Source: Paractinoplanes ovalisporus (GTDB lineage Bacteria > Actinomycetota > Actinomycetes > Mycobacteriales > Micromonosporaceae). Taken from it: a stretch of 64,000 nt of DNA. Of this stretch, positions 8,162 to 16,280 are shown one piece after another. Every line of letters starts with the position of its first letter. Positions within the stretch are counted from its first letter, which is position 1. A program made the translations under genes and the position numbers. The notes beneath the pieces are model-generated. The model did not search any database and had not been told where the DNA came from. It saw nothing but the letters and a program-made list of their open reading frames with translations. The stretch is from contig NZ_JAENHP010000024.1 of NCBI RefSeq assembly GCF_016834655.1, positions 1-64,000 on the forward strand. The letters are read 5' to 3'.

Positions 8162-9330
8162 CCGCGAAAAGTCACCGCATAGTCTCCGGAGCTGTCGCAC
8201 TGGCGATCGCGGCCGTAGCCCCGGCAGCTCCGGCAAGAGCCGACAGTTTCCGGAATGACCAGTGGTACCTAAAGACACTTCAGATATCAAAAGCACATGC
8301 CATCAGCACCGGCAATGGAATAACCGTCGCAGTTGTCGACAGCGGGTCCGCACCACATCCCGACATTAGAAATAACCTTTTAGCCGGGGCGAATCTTATT
8401 CCAGGGTCAAAGGGTGATGGGCGGATAGATTCAGCTGGCCATGGAACTAACATGGCCGCGATCATCGCCGCTCATGGGAGGAACAACAACGACGGCGTTC
8501 TCGGGATCGCACCCCGGGCTGAAATATTGCCAGTTAAGATCACCAATAGCGGGAATCAGATCTCGGCCGAGACAATGGGTCGCGGAGTCAAATGGGCGGC
8601 CGACCAAGGCGCAGAGGTGATAAACGTCTCTGCACAAACGGGGCCCGGATTCGAGTTGATCAACTCCGTCAAGTCCGCAATTCAAAATAACATCGTCGTC
8701 GTGGCCGGCGTTGGCAACAAGAGCTCCCAGGCAATTATCGCATACCCGGCAGCAATCGACGGCGTGCTCGTTGTCGGCGCAATCGATCGAAACGGGAAAC
8801 GCGCCAGCTTCTCCGTCACCGACCGTAAAATTCAACTGTGCGCACCAGGCGTAGATATAACCACTGCCGAGCCTCAGCGCAAATACGTCGATGTCGACGG
8901 CACGTCGGCGGCTACTGCCGTAGTGTCAGGCGCCGTCGCGCTAGTTCGAGCCAAGTTTCCCGATCTATCTCAGGCCGAAGTTATACATCGGCTTACTGCG
9001 ACTGCGGATGATATTGGGCCTCCCGGGCGGGACGATGAATGTGGGTTTGGGCGCCTCAATATTGTTCGAGCGTTGACCGCCGACGTGGCGCCCCTTGGCA
9101 GTGGGACCTCCGCGCCAGCAAGTGGAGGGGTGGCCTCCGGTAGTTCTACTAGTGCGCCTGGGGCTATTCGACCTGAGTTTGCCTCGCCGGCGCCTACTGG
9201 GAACGCGGCTGAGGCTGAGAGTGCGGGGAACGGCAGCGTGTTGCTGTTTGGGGGGCTTGCCGGCGTTGTGGCGGCGGGCGCCCTCGTGCTTGCGCTTGTG
9301 CTTCGGCGTCGCGGGCGGGGGCGCGTCTGA
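8158..9330 (+). CDS. Mycosin-type S8 serine protease (type VII secretion-associated)
   Basis: A 390-residue subtilase with a signal peptide (about 1-29, ending APARADS), the triad Asp61 (VVDSG), His95 (GHGT) and Ser250 (DGTSAA), oxyanion Asn187, and a C-terminal membrane helix (about 360-383) ending RRRGRGRV. This signal-protease-anchor layout is that of mycosins, which process substrates and stabilise the ESX membrane complex. The likely start is TTG at 8158, overlapping the preceding stop; no better start lies upstream of the signal peptide. Codon use is strikingly AT-richer than its neighbours. No eccB, eccC, eccD or eccE gene is near. Confidence 0.88.
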   Translation: MTAKSHRIVSGAVALAIAAVAPAAPARADSFRNDQWYLKTLQISKAHAISTGNGITVAVVDSGSAPHPDIRNNLLAGANLIPGSKGDGRIDSAGHGTNMAAIIAAHGRNNNDGVLGIAPRAEILPVKITNSGNQISAETMGRGVKWAADQGAEVINVSAQTGPGFELINSVKSAIQNNIVVVAGVGNKSSQAIIAYPAAIDGVLVVGAIDRNGKRASFSVTDRKIQLCAPGVDITTAEPQRKYVDVDGTSAATAVVSGAVALVRAKFPDLSQAEVIHRLTATADDIGPPGRDDECGFGRLNIVRALTADVAPLGSGTSAPASGGVASGSSTSAPGAIRPEFASPAPTGNAAEAESAGNGSVLLFGGLAGVVAAGALVLALVLRRRGRGRV

Positions 9331-9487
9331 AGGGTCGGCGATAGCGGCGCGCACGCTGGTATCGGCGGGACCCGCGTGCGCGGTCGGACCCCGCGCTTCG
9401 GCTGAACTAACAAAAGCGCATATAAGCGGTCACGAAACGCCGCTCTGTGTGCGGGCTGGGTGTGGGTGGGGCTTGTAGCCTCGGGTC

Positions 9488-10105
9488 GTGGACAAGGACA
9501 TCGCGTACCGGCTGATTCTTGCCTCGGCCAGCCCGGCGAGGCGTGGGCTGCTCAGTGCGGCTGGCATTGAGGCCGAAGTCATGGTCAGCGGCGTGGATGA
9601 GTCGGTTGTGCAGGCCGAGGATGCGTACACGCTCTGTCTCGCCCTGGCCCGCATGAAAGCGCGCGCCATCGCGGCTCAGCTCAACGCGGATCCGGGGGTT
9701 GTGGTTCTCGGGTGTGACTCCGTGCTGGCCTTCGAGGATGAGGTGTTCGGCAAACCGGCCAACGCCGAAGAAGCCACGACCCGGTGGAAGCGCATGCGCG
9801 GCAAGTCGGGCGTGCTGCACACGGGCCACCACGTGACGAGTCTGGTGACCGGCAAGCAGGCCGAAGCCGTGGGTACGACCACGGTGCATTTCGCGGACAT
9901 CAGTGATGACGAGATCGCGGCGTACGTCGCAAGCGGGGAACCTCTGCAGGTGGCCGGCTCGTTCACGCTGGACGGTCGCGGGGGCGCCTTCGTGGATCGG
10001 ATCGAAGGCGACCCCGGCAACGTCATCGGGTTGTCCCTTCCGCTGCTGCGCAACCTGCTCGCGGAGATGGGCGTCCCCTACATCAAGCTGTGGAACCGGG
10101 ACTGA
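9488..10105 (+). CDS. maf: Maf family nucleoside triphosphate pyrophosphatase
   Basis: A 205-residue protein starting with GTG. It has the Maf N-terminal signature LILASASPARRGLLSAAGI, the GCDSV block and the conserved GSFTLDGRGGAFVDRIEGDPGNVIGLSLP segment. Maf proteins hydrolyse non-canonical or dTTP/UTP nucleotides to monophosphates and are linked to septum formation and nucleotide-pool cleaning. Next to acyl-CoA carboxylase subunits it matches the actinobacterial order accE-maf-accA. Its stop codon lies inside the first copy of a 24-bp tandem repeat. Confidence 0.93.
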   Translation: MDKDIAYRLILASASPARRGLLSAAGIEAEVMVSGVDESVVQAEDAYTLCLALARMKARAIAAQLNADPGVVVLGCDSVLAFEDEVFGKPANAEEATTRWKRMRGKSGVLHTGHHVTSLVTGKQAEAVGTTTVHFADISDDEIAAYVASGEPLQVAGSFTLDGRGGAFVDRIEGDPGNVIGLSLPLLRNLLAEMGVPYIKLWNRD

Positions 10106-10171
10106 CGAAAAGCTGCGAACCGCGACTGACGAAAAGCTGCGAACCGCGACTGACGAAAAGCCGCGGACCGG
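10100..10171. repeat. 24-bp tandem repeat, three copies
   Basis: GACTGACGAAAAGCTGCGAACCGC occurs at 10100-10123 and 10124-10147, with a diverged copy at 10148-10171 and a further decayed echo to about 10195. The maf stop codon (10103-10105) is within copy 1. Confidence 0.85.
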
Positions 10172-10250
10172 GGCGGACGAAAAAGCTGCGGACCGGAACG
10201 GAAAGGCCGCGCAGCCGGGAGCAGCGGAGGGCCGCAGGACCGGGACGGGA

Positions 10251-11006
10251 CTAACGGACGCTCCGCGCGAACTCGCGCGCCGCCCAAGCGACGGCCAGCA
10301 CCGCCAGCACGGCCATGATCAGGAGGCCCTGCCAGACGTCCGGCGCGCCGAGGTCGCCTCGGAACAGGGCTCGTGTGCCGTTGACCGCCCACGAGAACGG
10401 GTTCCAGTCGGCCACGCCCTGCAACCAGCCGGGGGCGAACGTGAGCGGAAGCAGGATGCCGCTGAGCAGAAGCACCGGCTGGGCGACCGTGTTCATCAGC
10501 GGCGCCAGCGCGTCCTCGCTCTTGACCACGAGCGCCACGCCGTAACTGACCGCCGATGTCATCAGCGAGATCAGAGCCAGCATCAGGTATGCCAGCAGCA
10601 GGTTGCCCAGGAACACGCGCAGGTCGAACACCAGCGCCAGCAGCGTGATGATCACGGCTTGGGCGATCAGCGAGACGACGTCGCGCAGTGAGCGGCCCAG
10701 CAGCAGGGCGACGCGGCTGACCGGTGTCACGCGGGAGCGTTCGATCACGCCCGCGCGCAGTTCGGCGATCAGGCCGAAGCCCTGGAACAGGCCGCCGAAG
10801 ATGGCGAGCAGGACCAACAGACCGGGGACGAAAATTTCGTACGCCTCGGCGTCCGTGCTCACCCCGAGGGCCGGTTTGAGCAGCGGCGCGAACAGCAGCA
10901 GGTACATGACCGGCTGGAAGACGCCGACCAGGATCCACACGGGATTGCGCAGCAGCAGCTGCATCTGCCGGTTGAAGATCAGTGAGATGTCGCGTAGCAG
11001 CTTCAT
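10251..11006 (-). CDS. ABC-2 type exporter permease (DrrB-like)
   Basis: A 251-residue protein with about six membrane segments and the ABC-2 layout. An amphipathic N-terminus (LIFNRQMQLLLRNPVWILVGVFQPVMYLLLFAPLL) comes first, and the family block ERSRVTPVSRVALLLGRSLRD lies near residue 90. It should form the membrane part of an exporter with the ATPase at 11010-11954, whose stop is 3 bp upstream of its start region. The PadR gene further upstream suggests drug- or metabolite-responsive control. Substrate cannot be read from sequence. Confidence 0.9.
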   Translation of the reverse strand: MKLLRDISLIFNRQMQLLLRNPVWILVGVFQPVMYLLLFAPLLKPALGVSTDAEAYEIFVPGLLVLLAIFGGLFQGFGLIAELRAGVIERSRVTPVSRVALLLGRSLRDVVSLIAQAVIITLLALVFDLRVFLGNLLLAYLMLALISLMTSAVSYGVALVVKSEDALAPLMNTVAQPVLLLSGILLPLTFAPGWLQGVADWNPFSWAVNGTRALFRGDLGAPDVWQGLLIMAVLAVLAVAWAAREFARSVR

Positions 11007-11009
11007 GGC

Positions 11010-11954
11010 TCAGCTCTCCCGCAGCGATCGGCCGGTCTTGGTGAGGAACACGTCGTCGAGGCTGGGGCGGTGCAGCTCGACGGTGCCGAGCGGGACGTCG
11101 GCCGCGTCGAGGGCGCGCAGGATCTGCGGGATCGCCACCGCGCCGTCCTCCACATAGAGGCGCACGTTGTCGTCGTACGTGTCGAACTTGTAGCCCTCGA
11201 GCGCCTCGGCCGCCGCCGCAATGGATGAAGCGGGCAGCCCGACCCGGACGACGTCGCCCGAGATCTCGCGTTTCAGGTCAGCCGGCGTGCCCGAGGCGAC
11301 GATCTCGCCGTTGTCCATGATGGAGATCCGGTCGCAGAGCGCGTCGGCCTCGTCGAGGTAGTGGGTCGTGATGAAGACGGTCATGCCCTCCGCACGCAGC
11401 CGTCTGATCTCGTCCCACATATGGGCCCGGCTCTGCGGGTCGAGGCCCGTGGTCGGCTCGTCGAGGAAGACGACCTTGGGCTCGTGGATGATGCCGAGCG
11501 CGATGTCGACCCGCCGCCGCTGGCCGCCTGAGTACGTCTTGCACTTGCGGTCCGCGTAATCGCTGAGCTGGAAACCCTTGAGGACGCGCTCGGCCCGCTG
11601 GTGGGCGACGGTCTTGGACACGCCGTACAGCCGGGCCTGGAGGATCAGTTCCTCCCGCGCGGTCGAGTCGTCCCAGGTGCTGCCGCCCTGGGCGACGTAG
11701 CCGATGCGCCGGCGCACCTCGCCCGGATCGCTGCGCAGGTCGGCGCCCGCGATGGTGGCCGTGCCGTCGTCGGGCACGATCAGCGTGGCGAGCATCCGCA
11801 GCGTGGTGGTCTTGCCGGCCCCGTTCGGACCGAGGAAGCCGAAGATCTCGCCTTCGGCGACGTTGAGGTCGACACCGCGTACGGCCTCGACGGTCTTCTT
11901 TTCGCGCCCCTGGCGCGAGGTGAACGACTTGCGCAAGCCGCGAGTCTCTATCAT
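11010..11954 (-). CDS. DrrA-like ABC exporter ATPase
   Basis: A 314-residue ATPase with Walker A GPNGAGKTTT, signature YSGGQRRR, Walker B VVFLDEPTTGLD and the switch histidine in FITTHYLDEAD. The C-terminal 80 or so residues form the DrrA-type extension seen in daunorubicin-resistance-like exporters. It is co-transcribed with the ABC-2 permease (3-bp gap). A perfect inverted repeat at 11974-11997 lies 20 bp upstream of its ATG, in the gap after the padR gene, and is a likely PadR operator. Confidence 0.93.
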   Translation of the reverse strand: MIETRGLRKSFTSRQGREKKTVEAVRGVDLNVAEGEIFGFLGPNGAGKTTTLRMLATLIVPDDGTATIAGADLRSDPGEVRRRIGYVAQGGSTWDDSTAREELILQARLYGVSKTVAHQRAERVLKGFQLSDYADRKCKTYSGGQRRRVDIALGIIHEPKVVFLDEPTTGLDPQSRAHMWDEIRRLRAEGMTVFITTHYLDEADALCDRISIMDNGEIVASGTPADLKREISGDVVRVGLPASSIAAAAEALEGYKFDTYDDNVRLYVEDGAVAIPQILRALDAADVPLGTVELHRPSLDDVFLTKTGRSLRES

Positions 11955-11973
11955 GTCCCGCAGCCTACGACCG

Positions 11974-11997
11974 TCAAGTTTTACTAGTCAAACTTGA
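11974..11997. promoter_or_regulatory. Perfect inverted repeat, candidate PadR operator
   Basis: TCAAGTTT (11974-11981), an 8-bp spacer, then AAACTTGA (11990-11997). The 8-N8-8 symmetry resembles known PadR sites. It overlaps the end of padR and lies just upstream of the exporter ATPase start, an unusually AT-rich island in this sequence. Confidence 0.6.
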
Positions 11998-12551
11998 TTA
12001 TGGAACCAGTTGCCGTCCGATTCCTCGATCCGTACGGCCGTCCGCTCGCACCAGGCGATCTCGGCCTCGGCCATGGCGATGCTGCGCTCCCACATCCAGC
12101 TCACGTAGACCGGCTTGTTGTCGGCCCAGTCCGCCTTGGTCATGGCCTCGAGATGGTGCACGGCCGCGCGCAGCTGGGTCGCCCGGTTGTGCAACGCGGC
12201 CACGGTCTCCTCGCGCGGCAGGCCGGGCAGGAACGAGAAAGCCGCCATGAACGGGTCGGGACCGGGAGCGAGGGTCCACCAGCCGTTCCGGAGCAGCGAT
12301 TCGAACTCGGCCTTGCCTTTTTCGGTGATTCCGTACGTCGTACGAGCCGGTCGCGCCCCGACCTGTTCGGTGGCGACCTCGCGCAGCAGGCCCTCGTCGG
12401 TCATTTTGCGGAGAGCGTGATAGATCGACCCGGGCTGTACGTTCGCCCACTTGTCGGCGCTCCAGCTCAACAGCTCACGCCGTACGTCGTAGCCGTGCAC
12501 CGGCTCCATCCAGCCGACCAGACCAAGGATCATCATGCGCGTTGCGGACAC
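11988..12551 (-). CDS. PadR family transcriptional regulator
   Basis: A 187-residue protein with an N-terminal PadR winged helix (MMILGLVGWMEPVHGYDVRRELLSW, then QPGSIYHALRKMTDEGLL) and a helical C-terminal dimerisation domain of the PadR-s2 type. Such proteins repress adjacent drug exporters and release DNA on ligand binding. It is first in a minus-strand run with the ABC ATPase and permease and diverges from the biotin carboxylase gene, only 22 bp away. The GTG at 12551 is taken as start; an ATG five codons in (about 12536) is also possible. Confidence 0.9.
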   Translation of the reverse strand: MSATRMMILGLVGWMEPVHGYDVRRELLSWSADKWANVQPGSIYHALRKMTDEGLLREVATEQVGARPARTTYGITEKGKAEFESLLRNGWWTLAPGPDPFMAAFSFLPGLPREETVAALHNRATQLRAAVHHLEAMTKADWADNKPVYVSWMWERSIAMAEAEIAWCERTAVRIEESDGNWFHNQV

Positions 12552-12573
12552 TCTGTCAGCGTAAGCTCAGCCC

Positions 12574-14328
12574 GTGCGCAAGGTATTGATCGCCAACCGT
12601 GGCGAGATCGCCGTCCGGGTCATCCGGGCCTGCCAGGACGCCGGACTGACCAGCGTCGCCGTCTACGCCGACAGCGACCGTGACGCGCTGCCGGCCCGGC
12701 TCGCCGACGAGGCGTACGCGCTGGAGGGCGAGACTGCGGGCGAGACCTACCTGCGCATCGACAAGCTGCTCGACGTCGCCGCGCGGGCCGGGGCCGACGC
12801 GGTCCACCCCGGGTACGGCTTCCTGTCCGAGAACGCCGAGTTCGCGCAGGCCGTGATCGACGCCGGCCTGACCTGGATCGGCCCCACCCCGCAGGCCATC
12901 CGCGACCTGGGCGACAAGGTCACCGCGCGGCACATCGCGCAGCGGGCCGGGGCGCCGCTGGTGCCGGGCACGCCCGAGCCGGTTCAGGACGCGGCCGAGA
13001 TCGTCGCGTTCGCCGAGCAGCACGGCCTGCCCGTGGCGATCAAGGCAGCGTTCGGTGGCGGTGGCCGCGGCCTCAAGGTGGCGCGCACCATCGACGAGAT
13101 TCCCGCGCTGTTCGAGAGCGCGACCCGCGAGGCGGTGGCCGCGTTCGGGCGGGGCGAGTGCTTCGTCGAGCGCTACCTCGACCGTCCGAGGCACGTCGAG
13201 GCCCAGGTGCTGGCCGACACGCACGGCAACGTGGTCGTCGTCGGCACCCGTGACTGCTCGCTCCAGCGCCGCCACCAGAAGCTGGTCGAGGAGGCGCCGG
13301 CCCCGTTCCTCACCGACGAGCAGCGCGCGTCCATCCACTCCAGCGCCAAGGCGATCTGCCGCGAGGCCGGCTACCACGGCGCCGGTACGGTCGAATACCT
13401 CGTAGGCCAGGACGGCACCATCTCGTTCCTCGAGGTCAACACCCGTCTGCAGGTCGAGCACCCGGTGAGCGAGGAGACGGCCGGCCTCGACCTCGTCCGC
13501 GAGCAGTTCCGCATCGCCGACGGCGAGACGCTGGAAATCACCGAAGACCCGGCCCCGCGCGGCCACTCCATCGAGTTCCGCATCAACGGCGAGGACCCGG
13601 GCCGCAATTTCCTGCCCGCTCCCGGCACGGTCGAGACGCTCACGTGGCCCTCCGGCCCGGGCGTGCGGGTCGACGCCGGGGTCGAGGCGGGCAGTGTCAT
13701 CGGAGGCAACTTCGACTCCCTGCTGGCAAAGATCATTGTTTCCGGCCGTACGAGGGAAGAGGCCCTGGAACGCTCCCGGCGCGTTCTCGACGAGACCGTG
13801 GTGACGGGGATCGCGACCGTGCTCCCGTTCCACCGCGCGGTCGTCCGTGACGAGGCCTTCACCACGGAACCGTTCACAGTCCACACACGATGGATCGAGA
13901 CCGAGTGGGCGGGCGGCGTCGAGCCGTTCACCGGTGGCGCCGCGGCCTCGGGCGCCGATGACGAGCGCTCGACGGTCGTGGTCGAGGTGGGCGGCAAGCG
14001 GCTCGAGGTCCGCGTGCCGGCGAGTCTGCTTCAAGGCGGTCCCGCCGCCCCCAAGCCGGGCCGGCCCTCGTCGCGACGCTCGCGCGCCGGCGCCAAGGCG
14101 GCCCAGGCGGGTGGGGCCGCGGCTCTGACCGCGCCGATGCAGGGGACGATCGTGAAGGTCGCGGTGGCCGACGGTGACACGGTTTCCGAGGGAGACGTGG
14201 TCGTCGTGGTCGAGGCCATGAAGATGGAGCAGCCGCTGCAGGCCCACAAGGACGGTGTCGTGTCCGGGCTGTCCCTGACGGTCGGCGAGACGGTCACGGC
14301 CGGAATCGTGGTCTGCACCATCGACTGA
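12574..14328 (+). CDS. accA: Acyl-CoA carboxylase alpha subunit (biotin carboxylase plus BCCP)
   Basis: A 584-residue protein with GTG start. Biotin carboxylase comes first (about 1-445: [17 protein letters not shown], the glycine-rich ATP loop [12 protein letters not shown], and [16 protein letters not shown]). A Pro/Ala-rich linker follows, then a biotinyl domain with EAMKMEQ, the biotinylated residue being Lys550. It carboxylates biotin with ATP and bicarbonate for acetyl-/propionyl-CoA carboxylation. It corresponds by position to M. tuberculosis accA3 (recalled order accD5-accE5-maf-...-accA3). The carboxyltransferase subunit is not in this window. Confidence 0.95.
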   Translation: MRKVLIANRGEIAVRVIRACQDAGLTSVAVYADSDRDALPARLADEAYALEGETAGETYLRIDKLLDVAARAGADAVHPGYGFLSENAEFAQAVIDAGLTWIGPTPQAIRDLGDKVTARHIAQRAGAPLVPGTPEPVQDAAEIVAFAEQHGLPVAIKAAFGGGGRGLKVARTIDEIPALFESATREAVAAFGRGECFVERYLDRPRHVEAQVLADTHGNVVVVGTRDCSLQRRHQKLVEEAPAPFLTDEQRASIHSSAKAICREAGYHGAGTVEYLVGQDGTISFLEVNTRLQVEHPVSEETAGLDLVREQFRIADGETLEITEDPAPRGHSIEFRINGEDPGRNFLPAPGTVETLTWPSGPGVRVDAGVEAGSVIGGNFDSLLAKIIVSGRTREEALERSRRVLDETVVTGIATVLPFHRAVVRDEAFTTEPFTVHTRWIETEWAGGVEPFTGGAAASGADDERSTVVVEVGGKRLEVRVPASLLQGGPAAPKPGRPSSRRSRAGAKAAQAGGAAALTAPMQGTIVKVAVADGDTVSEGDVVVVVEAMKMEQPLQAHKDGVVSGLSLTVGETVTAGIVVCTID

Positions 14329-14427
14329 GGCCGACTCGCACTCGGTCTTTCGAAAACGGCACGGACGTACGGGCCTCGGATGCCCCGGCGGTGAACAGCG
14401 CTGATGCCGGGGTGCTCGTAAGCGTCG

Positions 14428-14453
14428 TTGTCCACAATTCCCGGCTGTCCACA
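14428..14453. promoter_or_regulatory. Pair of DnaA-box-like 9-mers
   Basis: TTGTCCACA at 14428-14436 is a perfect consensus match, and CTGTCCACA at 14445-14453 fits the degenerate actinobacterial consensus. Both are in the same orientation, 17 bp start to start, in the 240-bp gap between the carboxylase and DoxX genes. Nothing else is recognised in that gap. Confidence 0.45.
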
Positions 14454-14568
14454 GGCCGAGGGCCCGCGGATCTCGAAGATCGGCCAAATCCGGGATAATG
14501 GGCGGTGGAGGGGGCCCCCGGTGGAGGGCGGGCCCCCGTCTGGCGTGTCGGGGATGTCGGGCGTGTTT

Positions 14569-15015
14569 TCAGCCGCCGACTGCCACCGCCACGGCTGCGG
14601 CGATGAACAGCAGCTGCATCGGGATCCGTGCGGCCAACGGGGTCACGGGCCGACCGCCCAGCTCCAGGTGACGGCGCGCGGCCGAGACGTTCGCCGGGAA
14701 CATCACCACCATCAGCAGGGCCAGACAAGCCCCGGCCAGCCGGGCCGTCGTCGGCAGCAACAGGCCCGCGGCGCCGGCCAGTTCGAGCACACCGGTCACG
14801 GTAACCAGCAGCGCGGGGTTGGGCAGCGCGGGCGGGACCATCGCGATCAGACCCTCGCGCCGGCCCAGGCCGAAGTGGGCCAGGCCGGTCAGCACGAACA
14901 TCAGGGCCAGGCCGACCCTCAGGGCGGGCCACCAGCCGTCCAGGGCGTCGACGCCAACCAGGCCGACCAGCCGGGCCAGCGCGCTGCCGGCGATCAGGGC
15001 GATCAAGGGAGCCAT
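14569..15015 (-). CDS. DoxX family membrane protein
   Basis: A 148-residue protein with four hydrophobic segments, including the DoxX-like core LRVGLALMFVLTGLAHFG and GVLELAGAAGLLLP. DoxX-type proteins are small membrane proteins linked to redox or oxidative-stress complexes, but the biochemical role of this subgroup is unknown. It diverges from a TetR regulator 79 bp away, with inverted repeats between, so it is the likely target of that regulator. Confidence 0.8.
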   Translation of the reverse strand: MAPLIALIAGSALARLVGLVGVDALDGWWPALRVGLALMFVLTGLAHFGLGRREGLIAMVPPALPNPALLVTVTGVLELAGAAGLLLPTTARLAGACLALLMVVMFPANVSAARRHLELGGRPVTPLAARIPMQLLFIAAAVAVAVGG

Positions 15016-15033
15016 CAGCCGTTCTCCAATCTT

Positions 15034-15077
15034 GTCGCTGTAAAGATTGCTCCTAGCGACGCCATCTTGTCAATGGC
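15034..15077. promoter_or_regulatory. Inverted repeats between divergent doxX-like and tetR genes
   Basis: GTCGCT (15034-15039) is mirrored by AGCGAC (15055-15060), and GCCAT (15061-15065) by ATGGC (15073-15077). A direct repeat ATCTTGTC occurs at about 15029 and 15064. One of these elements is probably the TetR operator controlling both genes. Confidence 0.45.
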
Positions 15078-15094
15078 TAGATAGGATGCGCGGT

Positions 15095-15760
15095 ATGGCT
15101 TACCACCACGGTGATCTTCGGCGGGTGCTGCTCGAGGCGACCGCTGAGGCGATCGAGGAGAACGGGGTCGCGGCGCTGAGCATGCGTGACCTGGCCCGGC
15201 GGGCGGGGGTGTCGCACGCGGCGCCGACCCACCACTTCGGTGACAAGGCAGGGTTGCTCACGGCGTTCGCGGCTGAGGGGTACGAGCAACTGGCCCAGGA
15301 ACTGGCCGGCGGCAGCTTCCTCGAGATGGGGGTGGCCTATGTGCGGTTCGCGCTCACGCGGCGGGCCCAGTTCGAGGTCATGTACCGGCCCGATCTCTAT
15401 CACGCCGACGATCCGGCCCTGGTGGCCGCGCGCGCCAAGTCGGCCGAGGCGCTCTACGACCGCGCGGAGCACGGCAACCAGAAAAGCGCGGGAGACGGCA
15501 TCCAGAGCGACGCGCGGAACGGCAACCAGAAAGACGCAAGGATCACGGGGCAGGCCGGCTGGTCGATCGCGCACGGCTTCGCGACGCTCTGGCTCTCGGG
15601 CGCCTTCCCCGACCGCGACCAGGACCCGATCGCCCTCGCCCGAGCCTTGTTCCAAGAGCTGAACCGGGCCCCAGAAGATCTCAACCGGACCCCGGAAGAC
15701 GTGGACCGCGGCCCAGAAGAACCGGACCCGGACGAGCTAGACCGGGACCCAGAAGCGTAG
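15095..15760 (+). CDS. TetR family regulator
   Basis: A 221-residue protein with an N-terminal TetR helix-turn-helix (about 8-50: VLLEATAEAIEENGVAALSMRDLARRAGVSHAAPTHHFGDKAGLL). The HAAPTHHFGDK form is typical of TetR proteins with the WHG-type C-terminal domain. A charged insertion (about 130-150, repeating GNQK) and a Pro/Asp-rich tail with repeated PED units (about 200-221) are unusual and look like degenerate repeat expansion. The ATG at 15095 is preceded by AGGAT. It probably represses the divergent DoxX gene. The last 24 bp overlap the convergent GNAT gene. Confidence 0.88.
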   Translation: MAYHHGDLRRVLLEATAEAIEENGVAALSMRDLARRAGVSHAAPTHHFGDKAGLLTAFAAEGYEQLAQELAGGSFLEMGVAYVRFALTRRAQFEVMYRPDLYHADDPALVAARAKSAEALYDRAEHGNQKSAGDGIQSDARNGNQKDARITGQAGWSIAHGFATLWLSGAFPDRDQDPIALARALFQELNRAPEDLNRTPEDVDRGPEEPDPDELDRDPEA

Positions 15761-16276
15761 TTTCTCGTCGAGCCGCCGCGTGGGCACCCCACCGTTGCGC
15801 TCGATCGTGCGACGCGACGCCTCGTTGTCGAAGTCGCAGGTCACCAGCACCTGGGACAACCCGAGCGCGGCCGCGATGGGCTTGCACGCGGCCAGCATGG
15901 CGGTGGCGTGCCCCTTCCGGCGGGCCCCGGGCCGCACGTCGTAGCCGATGTGGCCGTTGCGTTCCCCGGCGAGACCGGGCGCGAGCCGATGCCGGATGTT
16001 CAGGCGCCCCAGGTATTCGGGGCCGTCGAGCCACCACAGCACCGTCGTCGGCACGAAGCCGACCGGGCGGGGCGTCTCCTCCAGGCGTTGCGCGCGCAGG
16101 TAGCCGACGAAGCGGGCGAACCCGGCCGGCGTCGACCACGTGGACGCGTACGCGCGAAGGTCGTTGCCGATGTTGCTGAAGTCGTCGAACCCACCCCGGC
16201 CGTCGGCCACGTATTCGTCCATGGCGACGAGGAAGGACTCGCGAGCGTCGACTGTGGGCGGAACGAGCTCAGGCAC
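15737..16276 (-). CDS. GNAT family N-acetyltransferase
   Basis: A 179-residue protein with the GNAT acetyl-CoA loop in HIGYDVRPGARRKGHATAMLAA, followed by GLSQVLVTCDFDNEASRRTIERNGG, typical of the RimJ-like or YesJ-like small acetyltransferases. Start taken as GTG at 16276, 4 bp after the transglutaminase stop, because homology begins there (VPELVPPT); longer starts would run into the neighbour. It is last in a minus-strand run behind the ATP-grasp/alpha-E/transglutaminase genes and probably shares their transcript. Acceptor substrate unknown. Confidence 0.85.
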   Translation of the reverse strand: MPELVPPTVDARESFLVAMDEYVADGRGGFDDFSNIGNDLRAYASTWSTPAGFARFVGYLRAQRLEETPRPVGFVPTTVLWWLDGPEYLGRLNIRHRLAPGLAGERNGHIGYDVRPGARRKGHATAMLAACKPIAAALGLSQVLVTCDFDNEASRRTIERNGGVPTRRLDEKLRFWVPV

Positions 16277-16280
16277 CCGC

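Noticed and set aside
8158-9330. Decayed or frameshifted mycosin because of low GC
   Set aside because: The frame is intact, with signal peptide, complete triad and C-terminal anchor.
11974-11997. Transcription terminator for padR
   Set aside because: The repeat is AT-rich with an 8-base spacer and no U-tract; its position and symmetry fit an operator better.
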